From NCBI GenBank assembly GCA_011390035.1, contig JAABTE010000032.1, forward strand, positions 1-13,893: a stretch of 13,893 bases of DNA, read 5' to 3'. This stretch comes from Desulfobacteraceae bacterium. GTDB lineage: Bacteria > Desulfobacterota > Desulfobacteria > Desulfobacterales > JAABSP01. Positions within the stretch are counted from its first letter, which is position 1. Every line of letters begins with the position of its first letter. Made by a program: the position numbers and the translations under genes. The notes beneath the pieces are model-generated. The model worked only from the letters and a program-made list of their open reading frames with translations, did no database searches and had not been told where the DNA came from. Positions 1-7,060 of this stretch are shown one piece after another.

Positions 1-1
1 C

Positions 2-250
2 GCAACCGGAGGCAACACCGCTCCGCTGGCCGACAGGATCGCCCAATTCAACGGCATGTTCACCGGCGAGACCAAAAAGGGGGAAGTGTACGATTTGACC
101 TACCTGCCGGGCCAGGGCGTTTCAGTGACGCGAAACGGCGCCCCGCTGGGCCGGGTGGCGGGTCTCGATTTCAAAAAGGCCCTGTTCGGCATATGGCTCG
201 GCCAGAAGCCGGCGGATGACGGGCTGAAGGAGGGAATGCTGGGCCGCTGA
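2..250 (+). CDS. Chalcone isomerase-like domain protein, C-terminal fragment
   Basis: The reading frame is open from the left edge and ends with TGA at 248-250, so only the last 82 or so residues are visible. An internal ATG at 56 is not a convincing start, because coding-like sequence precedes it in frame. The tail has the features of the bacterial chalcone isomerase-like family (Chalcone_3 type): MFTGE, then KKGEVYDLTYLPGQG, an NGAPLGRVAG turn, and DFKKALFGIWLG with PADDGLKEGMLG at the end. Bacterial members are usually small, often exported, proteins of unknown substrate; true chalcone isomerase chemistry should not be assumed. It converges with the minus-strand gene at 304-771. Family assignment is fairly sure; function is not known. 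Confidence 0.8.
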   Translation, partial: ATGGNTAPLADRIAQFNGMFTGETKKGEVYDLTYLPGQGVSVTRNGAPLGRVAGLDFKKALFGIWLGQKPADDGLKEGMLGR

Positions 251-255
251 AGAAC

Positions 256-278
256 GGCCGGCATGGGGTGCGCCGGCC
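256..278. terminator. GC-rich hairpin between convergent genes
   Basis: GGCCGGC at 256-262 and GCCGGCC at 272-278 form a perfect 7-bp stem with a 9-base loop, five bases after the stop of the plus-strand gene. A run of C, not T, follows, so it is not a classical intrinsic terminator. Its position between convergent genes still suggests a role in ending transcription or protecting 3' ends. Confidence 0.4.
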
Positions 279-303
279 CCCCCCCGATGGGATTAGGGCG
301 GGG

Positions 304-771
304 TCAGCGCCCCTGAATCTTGTTTCGAATCCATCCCATAGCCCACCACCGGGCGATCAGGGCGGCGCCTGAAAACCCAAGCCCCAGGGCGGCGGCCGCG
401 ATCTGACCCTTGAACGCGCCTTCATATCCGCCATAGATCAACCCCCCCGCAACCGCCAGCCAGGCGGCCAGCCCCATCATCCGGGCCAGCCATCGCAGTC
501 GGGCGATGGCGTTGATGCGGGGCAACGCCTGTTCAAAATGGCGTTTCAGCAGTTCCGGGTTTTCAAGGGCCTCCTCGGAGACAAAAAGGATCACATCGCC
601 GTCCGGTTGTATCAGGCTTCGTGCGGCCAGGCGGCGATCTGAATCCGCCAGGGGCGAATCCGGGGCGTTCTCGTCGGCCCCGGATGCCGCCCCGGGCGCC
701 GGCGTGATGATCTCAAGCCCCCCATCGCGGTAAAAGGCGGCCAGGTTTCCAAAGAGTCCCGTTCCGGCCAT
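304..771 (-). CDS. Unknown small membrane protein (third gene of a three-gene cassette)
   Basis: This encodes 155 residues of no family I recognise. The N-terminal half is soluble and contains LEIIT at residues 19-23, an acidic linker (about 30-45), then SLIQPDGDVI at 52-61 and a charged helix (LLKRHFEQAL). Two hydrophobic segments follow, near 99-116 and 122-143, ending in the basic tail WIRNKIQGR. A two-pass or hairpin membrane anchor is likely. The ATG at 769-771 lies 7 bases after the preceding stop (779), so it is co-transcribed with the 779-1483 and 1489-1833 genes. LEIIT and LIQ-DGD also occur in those two products, which suggests a common origin or one shared fold. Confidence 0.75.
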   Translation of the reverse strand: MAGTGLFGNLAAFYRDGGLEIITPAPGAASGADENAPDSPLADSDRRLAARSLIQPDGDVILFVSEEALENPELLKRHFEQALPRINAIARLRWLARMMGLAAWLAVAGGLIYGGYEGAFKGQIAAAALGLGFSGAALIARWWAMGWIRNKIQGR

Positions 772-778
772 GGCCGAC

Positions 779-1483
779 TCAGCGCGTGAAGAACTTTGAC
801 AGGCCGGCGAAAAAATCCTGCACGATCCCGACGAGCTGGCCCCAGAAGCTCAGCGAGATGGTCACGTTCTGGCTGTGGATCGACTGGATGGTGCGGCTGG
901 TGGGGCTTTCGTCGGTGTAGCGGGGCTGGATGCGCGTGAGTATGTCGCCGTCGAGCTGGATGAGGGTCTGAATGGCGATCTGCTCCATGCCCATCTCCCA
1001 TATTTTTCGCAGCAGCACCACCTCGTCGGTGGTCAGGAGCAGGGCCGGCTGCTGCTGCTCGATCTGTGCCCTGGAAAGATCGTTGTTCCAGTTTTCCACC
1101 CCCCGCCTTTTCAGATCGTTGAAGATGCCCTTGATCTGATCGGACATCTTCTTGATTCGGAACAGCATCACCAGGTCTGCCTCGTCGGTGTCCGACAGCG
1201 GCCCCGCCTTCCGCTTTTTCCCATACGCATTGATGGCCATAGAGGCGGTTTCCCGGATGAAGGAGAAGCTCTCCTCGCTGCCCAGGTGGGCGGGGCAGTC
1301 CTCGGGCCACAGGCCCATGGCCATCAGCTTGCGCTGGTAGTTCTGGGCGATGTCCACGATGGCGTGGCGTGGCTTGGGCATCTTGCGGCCGGTCATGTTG
1401 GGCTTGATGATGGTGTTGACCTCCAGGTTCATCAAATCCCGGGCGATGGACTCGATCTGAAACTTGAAATCGTCTATGGGCAT
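779..1483 (-). CDS. Unknown 234-residue protein (second gene of the cassette)
   Basis: This is a mostly helical, charged protein that I cannot place in a named family. It begins with an amphipathic stretch and LEVNT (20-24), equivalent to LEIIT in its neighbours. The middle (about 40-165) is rich in charged helices, including RIKKMSDQIKGIFNDLKRRG. IQTLIQLDGDILTRI occupies 171-185 and matches the LIQ-DGD motif of the neighbouring products. The last 23 residues (from SFWGQLVGIVQDFF) are hydrophobic or amphipathic with a basic end, so membrane association is possible. The start ATG at 1481-1483 lies 5 bases after the upstream stop; AAGG about 11 bases before it overlaps the end of the previous gene, consistent with coupling. 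A true gene on spacing and protein composition; no function assigned. Confidence 0.75.
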   Translation of the reverse strand: MPIDDFKFQIESIARDLMNLEVNTIIKPNMTGRKMPKPRHAIVDIAQNYQRKLMAMGLWPEDCPAHLGSEESFSFIRETASMAINAYGKKRKAGPLSDTDEADLVMLFRIKKMSDQIKGIFNDLKRRGVENWNNDLSRAQIEQQQPALLLTTDEVVLLRKIWEMGMEQIAIQTLIQLDGDILTRIQPRYTDESPTSRTIQSIHSQNVTISLSFWGQLVGIVQDFFAGLSKFFTR

Positions 1484-1488
1484 GGGAA

Positions 1489-1833
1489 TCAGCCTTCCAG
1501 GCGGGTTTCGGCCAGCTTCAGCAGCCGCTCTATGGCGTCCATGTTCCGCATGATGATGTCATAGCCCTCCTTTTCCCGGGCGGCGTGGTAATTCTTCAGG
1601 TTCTGGTAGGGGCCGGTGACGAAGTCCTCGTGATAGACCGTCTTGATGTCGCCCTGGAGCAGGTTGATCTTGGTCAGGATCATCTTCGGGTTGCGGCTGT
1701 AATCCAGGTCCGGGCCATTGTCCCCTTCCGGGGTCGCGTGGCCCACCGCCGTGATGATCTCCAGGGAGGCCAGGTTGTTGAGGGCGTTTAGAATGCGGTC
1801 CTTCAGGCTGTTGCCGGGGGTGTTGTCGGCCAT
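1489..1833 (-). CDS. Unknown 114-residue protein (first gene of the cassette)
   Basis: This small soluble protein opens the cassette. The N-terminal helix SLKDRILNALNNLASLEIIT leads into LEIIT at 24-28, then an acidic loop, then KINLLQGDIKTVYHEDF at 55-71 and a long charged C-terminal helix (about 78-114, with IIMRNMDAIERLLKLAETRL). There is no signal peptide and no membrane segment. The start is well supported: AAGGAGGC (1839-1846) sits just upstream of ATG at 1831-1833. It is the only one of the three cassette genes with a strong ribosome binding site. The LEIIT and LLQGDI motifs align with those in the next two genes. I recognise the general look of a conserved hypothetical family but can give no function. 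Confidence 0.75.
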   Translation of the reverse strand: MADNTPGNSLKDRILNALNNLASLEIITAVGHATPEGDNGPDLDYSRNPKMILTKINLLQGDIKTVYHEDFVTGPYQNLKNYHAAREKEGYDIIMRNMDAIERLLKLAETRLEG

Positions 1834-1883
1834 GGGTCGCCTCCTTGCGGAAGTAAGAGGTTTTAAAAACGAAAATCGATGAC

Positions 1884-1955
1884 GAACGGTTGTTGTGTTC
1901 TAAAGGGTTCTGGTGTCCTGAACGGTTGTCATGTCCTGAACGGTTATTGCCTCCG
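1884..1955. repeat. Four tandem 18-bp units
   Basis: Units start at 1884, 1902, 1920 and 1938 with consensus GAACGGTTGTTGTGTCCT. Against that consensus they carry 1, 4, 2 and 4 differences. The array ends exactly at the stop codon of the SDR-DUF2867 gene (1956-1958) and lies 51 bases upstream of the start of the 114-residue cassette gene. GAACGGTT at 1884, 1920 and 1938 is exact. It may be a short VNTR or an array of direct-repeat binding sites for the downstream cassette. No good sigma70 promoter is visible in the gap. Confidence 0.6.
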
Positions 1956-3521
1956 CTAAAATATGCGCCGGCCGGGGCCGAGTCGGCATGTGTCCGGCAG
2001 CTTGGGGGTGGTGCGCTCGGGCCCTACGATCATCCGGCCGCCGGCCCGCCGGGCCATTTCCATCAGCATCCCACTGAAGATCCACTGGTGAAAGGGATAC
2101 AGGACATACCAGTAGGCCAGCCCCGCCAGCCCCCGGGGCAGAAACCGCGAGCGCAGGATGATCTCGGCGCCCTCCGCGGCCGGCTCGACGCGGATCTCCA
2201 GCAGCGCCTCGCCCGGCATCCGCATCTCCGCCAGCAGCACCAGGCGCTCGGGCGGCTCAATGACCATCACCCGCCAGAAATCGAGGGCCTCGCCCACGGC
2301 CAGCTTGGACGGGTGGCGCCGCCCCCGGCGCAGGCCGTATCCGCCCGCCATGCGGTCCACCGCCCCGCGCAGCCACCACAGGTAGTCGCCCGCGTAATAG
2401 CCGGTCTTGCCGCCGATGCGGGCCACCGGCTTCCAGGCCGCTTCCGGAGGGGCGGACACGCGGGCGCGATAGCCGCATTCCAGGATGGTGCCGCCTGCGT
2501 ATTCGGCGTCCCCGCAGGCGGCCCACTCGGGGGTGGCGATGGCGCCGGCATCGGACCAGCAGGTCTCCACCATCTCCTGGGAGACCCGATCCAGGGCCAG
2601 GCGGATCGCCTCCCGGCAGGACAGGGGCGGCGCGGGCACGATCTGTTGGATGTCCGAATTCTGGCAGGTGACTGGAACCCCCATGCCCTCGGTCAGGGGA
2701 ACGGCGATGGATGCGGGCACGGGCGTGATCATGTGGATCCATTGGGCCGACAGCCGGGGCGTGAGCAGGGGAACCTGGATGATCCGGCGCCGGGCCAGGC
2801 CGGCCTCCTCGGCGTAGATATTGATGATGTCGGTATAGGTGAGAACATCCGCTCCGCCGATGTCCAAGGTCCGGCCCAGGGCCCGCTCGTCGTCCAGGCA
2901 GCCGGCCAGGTAGTTGAGCACATCCCGGATGGCGATGGGCTGGCAGGGCGTTCGGACCCATTTGGGGGTGACCATCACGGGCAGCCGCTCGGTCAGATAG
3001 CGCAGGATCTCGAAGGAGGCGCTGCCGGAGCCGAGGATCATGGCCGCCCGCAGGGTGGTAACGGGCACCGGTCCTTCCGCCAGGATATCCTCCACCTCGT
3101 GACGGGACCGCAGGTGCGGGCTCATGTTCTCGTTGTTCTTGTCTCCAAGTCCGCTCAGGTAGATGATCTGGCCCGCGCCGGCCGCCGCCGCGGCCCGGGC
3201 CATGTTTTGCGCCGAGACCCGGTCCGCATGGGCGAACTTGTCCTTATGGGCGTTCATGGAATGGATCAGGTAATAAGCCGCCCGGCAGCCGGCCATGGCC
3301 CGGGTCAGGGAATCCAAATCCATGGCGTCCCCCTGCGCCAGCTCAACTGCCGGGTGGGAGGCCCAGGGCCGGCAGGCCATCTTCTCGATGGAGCGGCCCA
3401 TGGCGCGGACCGAATGCCCCTCGGCGATCAGGCGCGGCACAAGCCGGCCGCCCACATACCCGGTGGCGCCGGTCACCAGCGCTGGCCCCCTGTTCGTGGC
3501 TGATGAAAAAGCTGTGGTCAT
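1956..3521 (-). CDS. NAD(P)-binding SDR / DUF2867 fusion oxidoreductase
   Basis: This encodes 521 residues in two parts. Residues 1 to about 300 are an atypical extended short-chain dehydrogenase: LVTGATGYVGGRL (15-27) is the Rossmann glycine motif, YYLIHSM (83-89) and IIYLSGLGD (119-127) are typical of NmrA/SDR_a5-like proteins, and no classical YxxxK catalytic pair is obvious. Residues about 320-500 match the DUF2867 pattern: a polyketide-cyclase-like beta sheet with GKTGYYAGDYLWWLRGAVD, KLAVGEALDFWRV, and a C-terminal YWYVLYPFHQWIFSGM. The fusion is known in proteobacteria; the substrate is unknown and could be a lipid or hydrophobic ligand held by the DUF2867 domain (inference). GGAG about 6 bases before the ATG supports this start. 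It is the last gene of a run with the nitroreductase (15 bases upstream) and the hydrolase. A long plus-strand frame over it is a GC shadow. Confidence 0.85.
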   Translation of the reverse strand: MTTAFSSATNRGPALVTGATGYVGGRLVPRLIAEGHSVRAMGRSIEKMACRPWASHPAVELAQGDAMDLDSLTRAMAGCRAAYYLIHSMNAHKDKFAHADRVSAQNMARAAAAAGAGQIIYLSGLGDKNNENMSPHLRSRHEVEDILAEGPVPVTTLRAAMILGSGSASFEILRYLTERLPVMVTPKWVRTPCQPIAIRDVLNYLAGCLDDERALGRTLDIGGADVLTYTDIINIYAEEAGLARRRIIQVPLLTPRLSAQWIHMITPVPASIAVPLTEGMGVPVTCQNSDIQQIVPAPPLSCREAIRLALDRVSQEMVETCWSDAGAIATPEWAACGDAEYAGGTILECGYRARVSAPPEAAWKPVARIGGKTGYYAGDYLWWLRGAVDRMAGGYGLRRGRRHPSKLAVGEALDFWRVMVIEPPERLVLLAEMRMPGEALLEIRVEPAAEGAEIILRSRFLPRGLAGLAYWYVLYPFHQWIFSGMLMEMARRAGGRMIVGPERTTPKLPDTCRLGPGRRIF

Positions 3522-3536
3522 ATCATCTCCATCCCT

Positions 3537-4076
3537 TCACACTTGTTCCTTTCGCCCGAAGCGTTCCAAATGGATCTTTTTCACCGCCAGATCCGTCTCT
3601 TCATAGGGGGCCTTGGTCTCTGCCGGATACCCGATGGCGATGATCGCCTCCACCGCGTGCCCGTCCGGAATCTCAAGCAGATGGCGCACATGTTCATCGG
3701 CCGTCCGCTCCTGGCTGTGATCCCGCTTGCGGATCTGGCACCAGCAGGCCCCCAGGCCCATGTCCTCTGCCGCCAGCAGCAGGATGCAGCAGGCGATGGA
3801 GGTGTCCTCCACCCATACGTCCGATTTTGTGGCGTCGGCGGCCACCACAATCGCCATGGCCGCGTCTTTTATAAAGGATGCCCCGTGGGGCTTGCACCCG
3901 GCCAGCTTCCCCAGCATGGCGCGATCCGTCACCTGGATAAACTCCCACGGCCGGATGGACCGCGAGGAGGGCGCCAGCAGGGCCGATTTCATCAGCCGGT
4001 CCATTTTCTCAGGCTCGATGGGCCGGTTCTCATAGCGCCGGATGCTGCGTCTTTTTAAAAGAACATCATAAAGCAT
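3537..4076 (-). CDS. Nitroreductase family FMN-dependent oxidoreductase
   Basis: Numbered from the ATG at 4074-4076 the protein has 179 residues, normal for small nitroreductases. Diagnostic features are RRSIRRY (9-15), whose arginines bind FMN phosphate, PSSRSIRPWEF (36-46), GLGACWC (107-113), and IAIGYPAE near 147-153. Such enzymes are cytoplasmic, usually dimeric, FMN-dependent and NAD(P)H-using; the natural substrate is rarely known. Another ATG lies at 4089-4091, overlapping the upstream stop as ATGA. I prefer 4076 because AGGAGG falls inside that extension, six bases before the second ATG, and because family members begin with this short leader before RRSIRRY. The gene lies between the MBL-fold hydrolase and the SDR-DUF2867 gene with gaps of 11 and 15 bases, so co-transcription is likely. 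Confidence 0.9.
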   Translation of the reverse strand: MLYDVLLKRRSIRRYENRPIEPEKMDRLMKSALLAPSSRSIRPWEFIQVTDRAMLGKLAGCKPHGASFIKDAAMAIVVAADATKSDVWVEDTSIACCILLLAAEDMGLGACWCQIRKRDHSQERTADEHVRHLLEIPDGHAVEAIIAIGYPAETKAPYEETDLAVKKIHLERFGRKEQV

Positions 4077-4087
4077 TCCGTTCCTCC

Positions 4088-4852
4088 TCATTCCCCGATG
4101 GTTTCCACCGCGGCGAATTTCGGCTCATGCAGCGGCAGCAGGATGTCCGCCATTTCCCGCACCTTCAGCATGATGTCATACGCGGCGTGCGGGCTCGTGC
4201 AGGTGCCCGGCGGTATCACCTCCATCTCCATTGCCTTGATTTGCCTGGGCGGATCGAAGTTTTCCGCCATCACGCAAAACCCGGTGATGGCCGCCCGTCC
4301 CGCCGGCGTGTCCACCAGAACGGTCAGCCCGCCCTCGGTGTGGGCAGGCGTGTGAACCACCCTTATGCCCGGGGCGATCTCAACGTCTCCCTTGATGATC
4401 TCGATCTGGCCGTTTTCCTCCACGTCCTCAATGTAATCGGCAAGATACCGGAAATCGAGGGGATGGGGGTCGTGAATCCGCTCCAGCTCCTTTTCATGGA
4501 CATAGATGCGGGCGTTGGCGCATTTGTAGTCGTTCTCGCAGTGATCGTTGTGCAGGTGCGTGTGAATGACGATATCGATGTCCTCAGGCGAAAGGCCCCA
4601 TTTGGCCAGCCCTTCCTCGAAGGTGTAAATCGGGCCGCCGATGGCCTTTTCCCGGTCCTCGGACTTGATGGGGCTCATCTCGCCCGTATCCACCAGGATG
4701 CGCTTGCCGCCGCCATCCACCGCCTCCAGATACCAGCAATAGATCGGGATGGCGCAGGGCGCGCCGTAATCGTGCTGATAGGTCATCATGCCCTTGTCGA
4801 ATACCTTTGTTCCCATGACGATGGGATGGATCTTGTATTGCATCTTTTTCAT
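4088..4852 (-). CDS. Metallo-beta-lactamase-fold hydrolase, AHL-lactonase-like
   Basis: Numbered from ATG 4850-4852 the protein has 254 residues. The zinc motif THLHNDH is at 98-104 (H99, H101, D103, H104), a third histidine is in TPAHTEGG (H171), and a C-terminal one is in LPLHEPKF (H242). The overall pattern is that of the N-acyl homoserine lactonase family, but no particular substrate follows from that. The position that normally holds the bridging aspartate (GD) reads TGFCVMAEN at 190-198, so F192 or C193 replaces it. Start choice: the frame stays open 41 codons further upstream, but AAGGAGG at 4855-4861 points to 4852 or, with longer spacing, 4843. The upstream part would overlap the divergent hydrolase start. 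First gene of the hydrolase, nitroreductase, SDR-DUF2867 run. Confidence 0.85.
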   Translation of the reverse strand: MKKMQYKIHPIVMGTKVFDKGMMTYQHDYGAPCAIPIYCWYLEAVDGGGKRILVDTGEMSPIKSEDREKAIGGPIYTFEEGLAKWGLSPEDIDIVIHTHLHNDHCENDYKCANARIYVHEKELERIHDPHPLDFRYLADYIEDVEENGQIEIIKGDVEIAPGIRVVHTPAHTEGGLTVLVDTPAGRAAITGFCVMAENFDPPRQIKAMEMEVIPPGTCTSPHAAYDIMLKVREMADILLPLHEPKFAAVETIGE

Positions 4853-4888
4853 ATCCTCCTTAAAAAATCCGCCCGTGCATTCGAATTC

Positions 4889-4918
4889 TTGACGGATCGG
4901 CCCCGTATGCCGTACACT
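4889..4918 (+). promoter_or_regulatory. sigma70-like promoter for the alpha/beta hydrolase gene
   Basis: TTGACG at 4889-4894 and TACACT at 4913-4918 are separated by 18 bases. Transcription would begin near 4925, giving a leader of about 30 bases to the ATG at 4956. It lies in the 103-base gap between the divergent MBL-fold and alpha/beta hydrolase genes. I see no equally good promoter on the minus strand here. Confidence 0.5.
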
Positions 4919-4955
4919 TTCCCGAGGAGTGACGAACACCTTTACAGAAAGCGCC

Positions 4956-5714
4956 ATGCACGATTCCCTGCTCAATCATCCGTTGATCAGCCAGCGGTAT
5001 TTTTTTCCAAGGAAGGCCCGGTTCCCCGACCCCTTCTGGGTCGATTGCGGGGACGCCCGCCTGGCGTGCCACTATCGGCAGGGGCATCCGGGGGGCAAGA
5101 CGCTGGTGCATTTCCACGGCAACGGCGAGATCGCGCCCGATTTCATGGGGGATTTCGCCGATATCATCGACTCCATGGGGCTTAACTGCTTTCTGGTGGA
5201 ATATCGGGGGTATGGCATGTCCACGGGAACGCCGGCCATGGTCAAGATGCTCGGGGATGCGGAGCGGGCGATCAATGCGCTGGGCGAGCCGCCGGAAAAC
5301 CTGGTGCTGTTCGGACGCAGCCTGGGCTCGCTGTACGCCGTTCACGGGGCGTGGCGGCTGCGGCGGGTGGCCGGGCTGATCCTGGAAAGCGGCATCGCAA
5401 ACCCGCTGGAGCGGCTGCTGATCCGCCTGCACCCCACCGAGATCGGGACCACTGTGGAGCGGCTGGCCGAGGCCGTCTTTCAGCACATCAACGTGGGATA
5501 CAAGCTGGGCTACTACGAGGGGCCCACGCTGGTGCTTCACTGCAAATACGACGGCCTGGTGGATGTCTCCCATGCCCAGCTCCTTTACCGATGGGCCGGC
5601 GGCCCCGCCACCCTGAAGATTTTCGATAGGGGGGATCACAACACCATCTTTCAGAAAAATTCCCGCGAATACGTCAAGGCCATCCAGGACTTCTTCACGG
5701 AACACCGCATCTGA
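4956..5714 (+). CDS. Alpha/beta hydrolase (serine hydrolase)
   Basis: Numbered from ATG 4956 the protein has 252 residues and a complete fold. HFHGNGE (52-58) is the oxyanion-hole segment, VEYRGYGMSTG (81-91) follows the usual strand, GRSLGS (120-125) holds the nucleophile S122, LHCKYDGLVD (194-203) supplies D199, and GDHNT (226-230) supplies H228. There is no signal peptide, so it is probably cytoplasmic. The fold resembles BEM46/YfhR-type serine hydrolases; the substrate is unknown. A GTG at 4929 in the same frame is possible, but the promoter at 4889-4918 would start transcription almost on it, with a ribosome site touching it, so 4956 is preferred even though its own ribosome site is weak. 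Divergent from the MBL-fold gene. Confidence 0.85.
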   Translation: MHDSLLNHPLISQRYFFPRKARFPDPFWVDCGDARLACHYRQGHPGGKTLVHFHGNGEIAPDFMGDFADIIDSMGLNCFLVEYRGYGMSTGTPAMVKMLGDAERAINALGEPPENLVLFGRSLGSLYAVHGAWRLRRVAGLILESGIANPLERLLIRLHPTEIGTTVERLAEAVFQHINVGYKLGYYEGPTLVLHCKYDGLVDVSHAQLLYRWAGGPATLKIFDRGDHNTIFQKNSREYVKAIQDFFTEHRI

Positions 5715-5824
5715 GCATTCACTGAGGATCGCGCCCGAGCATTTCAGGTCCGGCGCCGTCTTCATACCGCGCAAATGCCGGCGAGTTTGCCCGACGGGCG
5801 GAAGCATCAGGGGCGGCGGCAGAC

Positions 5825-6865
5825 TCACGATTCGGGGCCGGCGCCCGCCTCCGGCGGCGCGGCGGGCGAAAGGCGCAGCAGAGGCGCCGGCCGGCCCTCG
5901 GTTGACACATAAATATCTCCGCCGTCCAGGGCAAAGCAGATTCCCTCGGCCTGGGCCAGCACCGGCATCTCGATTTTCCGGGGCGTTCCCTGAATGGCCA
6001 TGGCCCAGTCCTCGCCCGGGCCGCGCTCGAAAAGATACGCCTGCTTGTAAGTCAGCACCGCGGCGCGACGGCCGTCCGGCGAGATGTCCATCGCCGTGGG
6101 CGCGGCTCCATGGCCGGCAATGATCGGATTGGCGCCGATATCGGCCAGGGTGGGGCCGGGGAAGGGCTGGATCTGGGCCAGGAAACGGGCGGTGGCCATG
6201 GGCTCGCCCATATCCGGTTCCGGAAGCGATTCCGGGTCGGATGCCTCGCCGGAGGGCGTTCCACCCGTTCCGAGGGCCTCCGACAGCTTCAGGCCATACA
6301 GCCGTGGCGGGTCGTCGCGTTTCGAGAGCAGCAGCACCCACCCCGCGGCGGTGTCCACGGCAACGGCCTCGCAGTCCCTGGGGCCGTCCTCATACCGGAA
6401 GCGGATGCGCCGGCGGATGGGATGATCGGCCATGACCGGCTCGCCGGCGGGGAGGCGCGGCTCCCATAGCAGATACAGATCGCAGTGGGGGCGAACGGCC
6501 CTGTTGTCCCCCACATCGGCGATGAGCAGCCAGTCGGCGCCATCCGTGGCGAAGGCGGCCATGTCTTCCCAGTCGATGTTTTCCGCCCCGGCGAGGCGGA
6601 TGCCGCCCAGATGGGTGCCGCCGGTGTCCATGGCATAGACAATGGGGCCGCCGCCGCTGTCGTTGAAGGTCCACAGCACCCCCGGATTCCGCCGCGAGGC
6701 GGCCAGGCCGCTCGATTCGGAGATTTCCGGCCACTGGATGTCTCCGACGTGAACGGCCGGCTCGAAGGGGGCGTCCGCCAGCAGGGAGGCCGGGCGCACC
6801 GCGAAGCATCCGGCGGCGCAGGCCAGAACCGCCACAACCAACGCCTTTAAGATTCTCGGTTTCAT
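5825..6865 (-). CDS. Exported putative lipoprotein, beta-propeller-like, unknown function
   Basis: This encodes 346 residues. The N-terminus has a basic start, a hydrophobic core and AAGC ending at C20, a plausible lipobox, so the protein is probably a lipoprotein or otherwise exported. The mature part begins with ISESSGLAASRRNPGVLW (48-65), FNDSGGGPIVYAMD, ENIDWEDMA (95-103) and IADVGDN (115-121). I recognise this set from a common group of secreted beta-propeller-like proteins with no known activity. Later repeats with MDISPDGRRAAVLTY and AEGICFALDGGDIYVSTEG fit propeller blades. The C-terminus is Pro/Ala-rich. No good ribosome site precedes the ATG at 6863-6865 (a C-run is there), so translation may be weak or start elsewhere. 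It converges with the alpha/beta hydrolase across a 110-base gap with no clear terminator. Confidence 0.75.
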   Translation of the reverse strand: MKPRILKALVVAVLACAAGCFAVRPASLLADAPFEPAVHVGDIQWPEISESSGLAASRRNPGVLWTFNDSGGGPIVYAMDTGGTHLGGIRLAGAENIDWEDMAAFATDGADWLLIADVGDNRAVRPHCDLYLLWEPRLPAGEPVMADHPIRRRIRFRYEDGPRDCEAVAVDTAAGWVLLLSKRDDPPRLYGLKLSEALGTGGTPSGEASDPESLPEPDMGEPMATARFLAQIQPFPGPTLADIGANPIIAGHGAAPTAMDISPDGRRAAVLTYKQAYLFERGPGEDWAMAIQGTPRKIEMPVLAQAEGICFALDGGDIYVSTEGRPAPLLRLSPAAPPEAGAGPES

Positions 6866-6912
6866 AAAGGGGGGTCTATCACATCCCCCGGGCCCTTGTC
6901 CAGTCCGTATTG

Positions 6913-6986
6913 GATCGGCGCCCTGGGCGGCGCGGGATTAGATCGGCGCCTGGGACGGCGCGGGCAATTTTTCCAATCGCCCGCGC
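6913..6986. repeat. Imperfect 24-bp direct repeat running into a GC-rich hairpin
   Basis: Copies at 6913-6936 and 6941-6964 share GATCGGCGCC and CGGCGCGGG, differing only by a small shift in the middle; the period is 28 bases. The end of the second copy forms a perfect 8-bp stem, GCGCGGGC (6958-6965) with GCCCGCGC (6979-6986), around a 13-base AT-rich loop. The downstream arm could partly pair with either copy. It sits between the 189-residue gene and the lipoprotein gene and may be a terminator of the first or leader of the second. Confidence 0.45.
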
Positions 6987-7060
6987 TTCGGGGGCCGCCT
7001 TCCGGGGTGGGGAAAGCGGCCCGGCGATCACCGGCCCCGCCTGAAGGCGGCGGGATCGGC

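Noticed and set aside
1890..3503. Plus-strand open frame of 537 codons
   Set aside because: It lies opposite the SDR-DUF2867 gene, which has clear domain motifs and a ribosome site. The plus-strand translation is Gly/Pro/Arg/His-rich with no family features, typical of a GC-rich shadow frame.
4127..5185. Plus-strand open frame of 352 codons
   Set aside because: It is opposite the MBL-fold gene and overlaps the hydrolase start; no motif or ribosome site supports it.
4860..6341. Minus-strand open frame of 493 codons
   Set aside because: It runs antisense through the alpha/beta hydrolase and in another frame of the lipoprotein gene, both of which have strong protein motifs. Its own translation is low in complexity.
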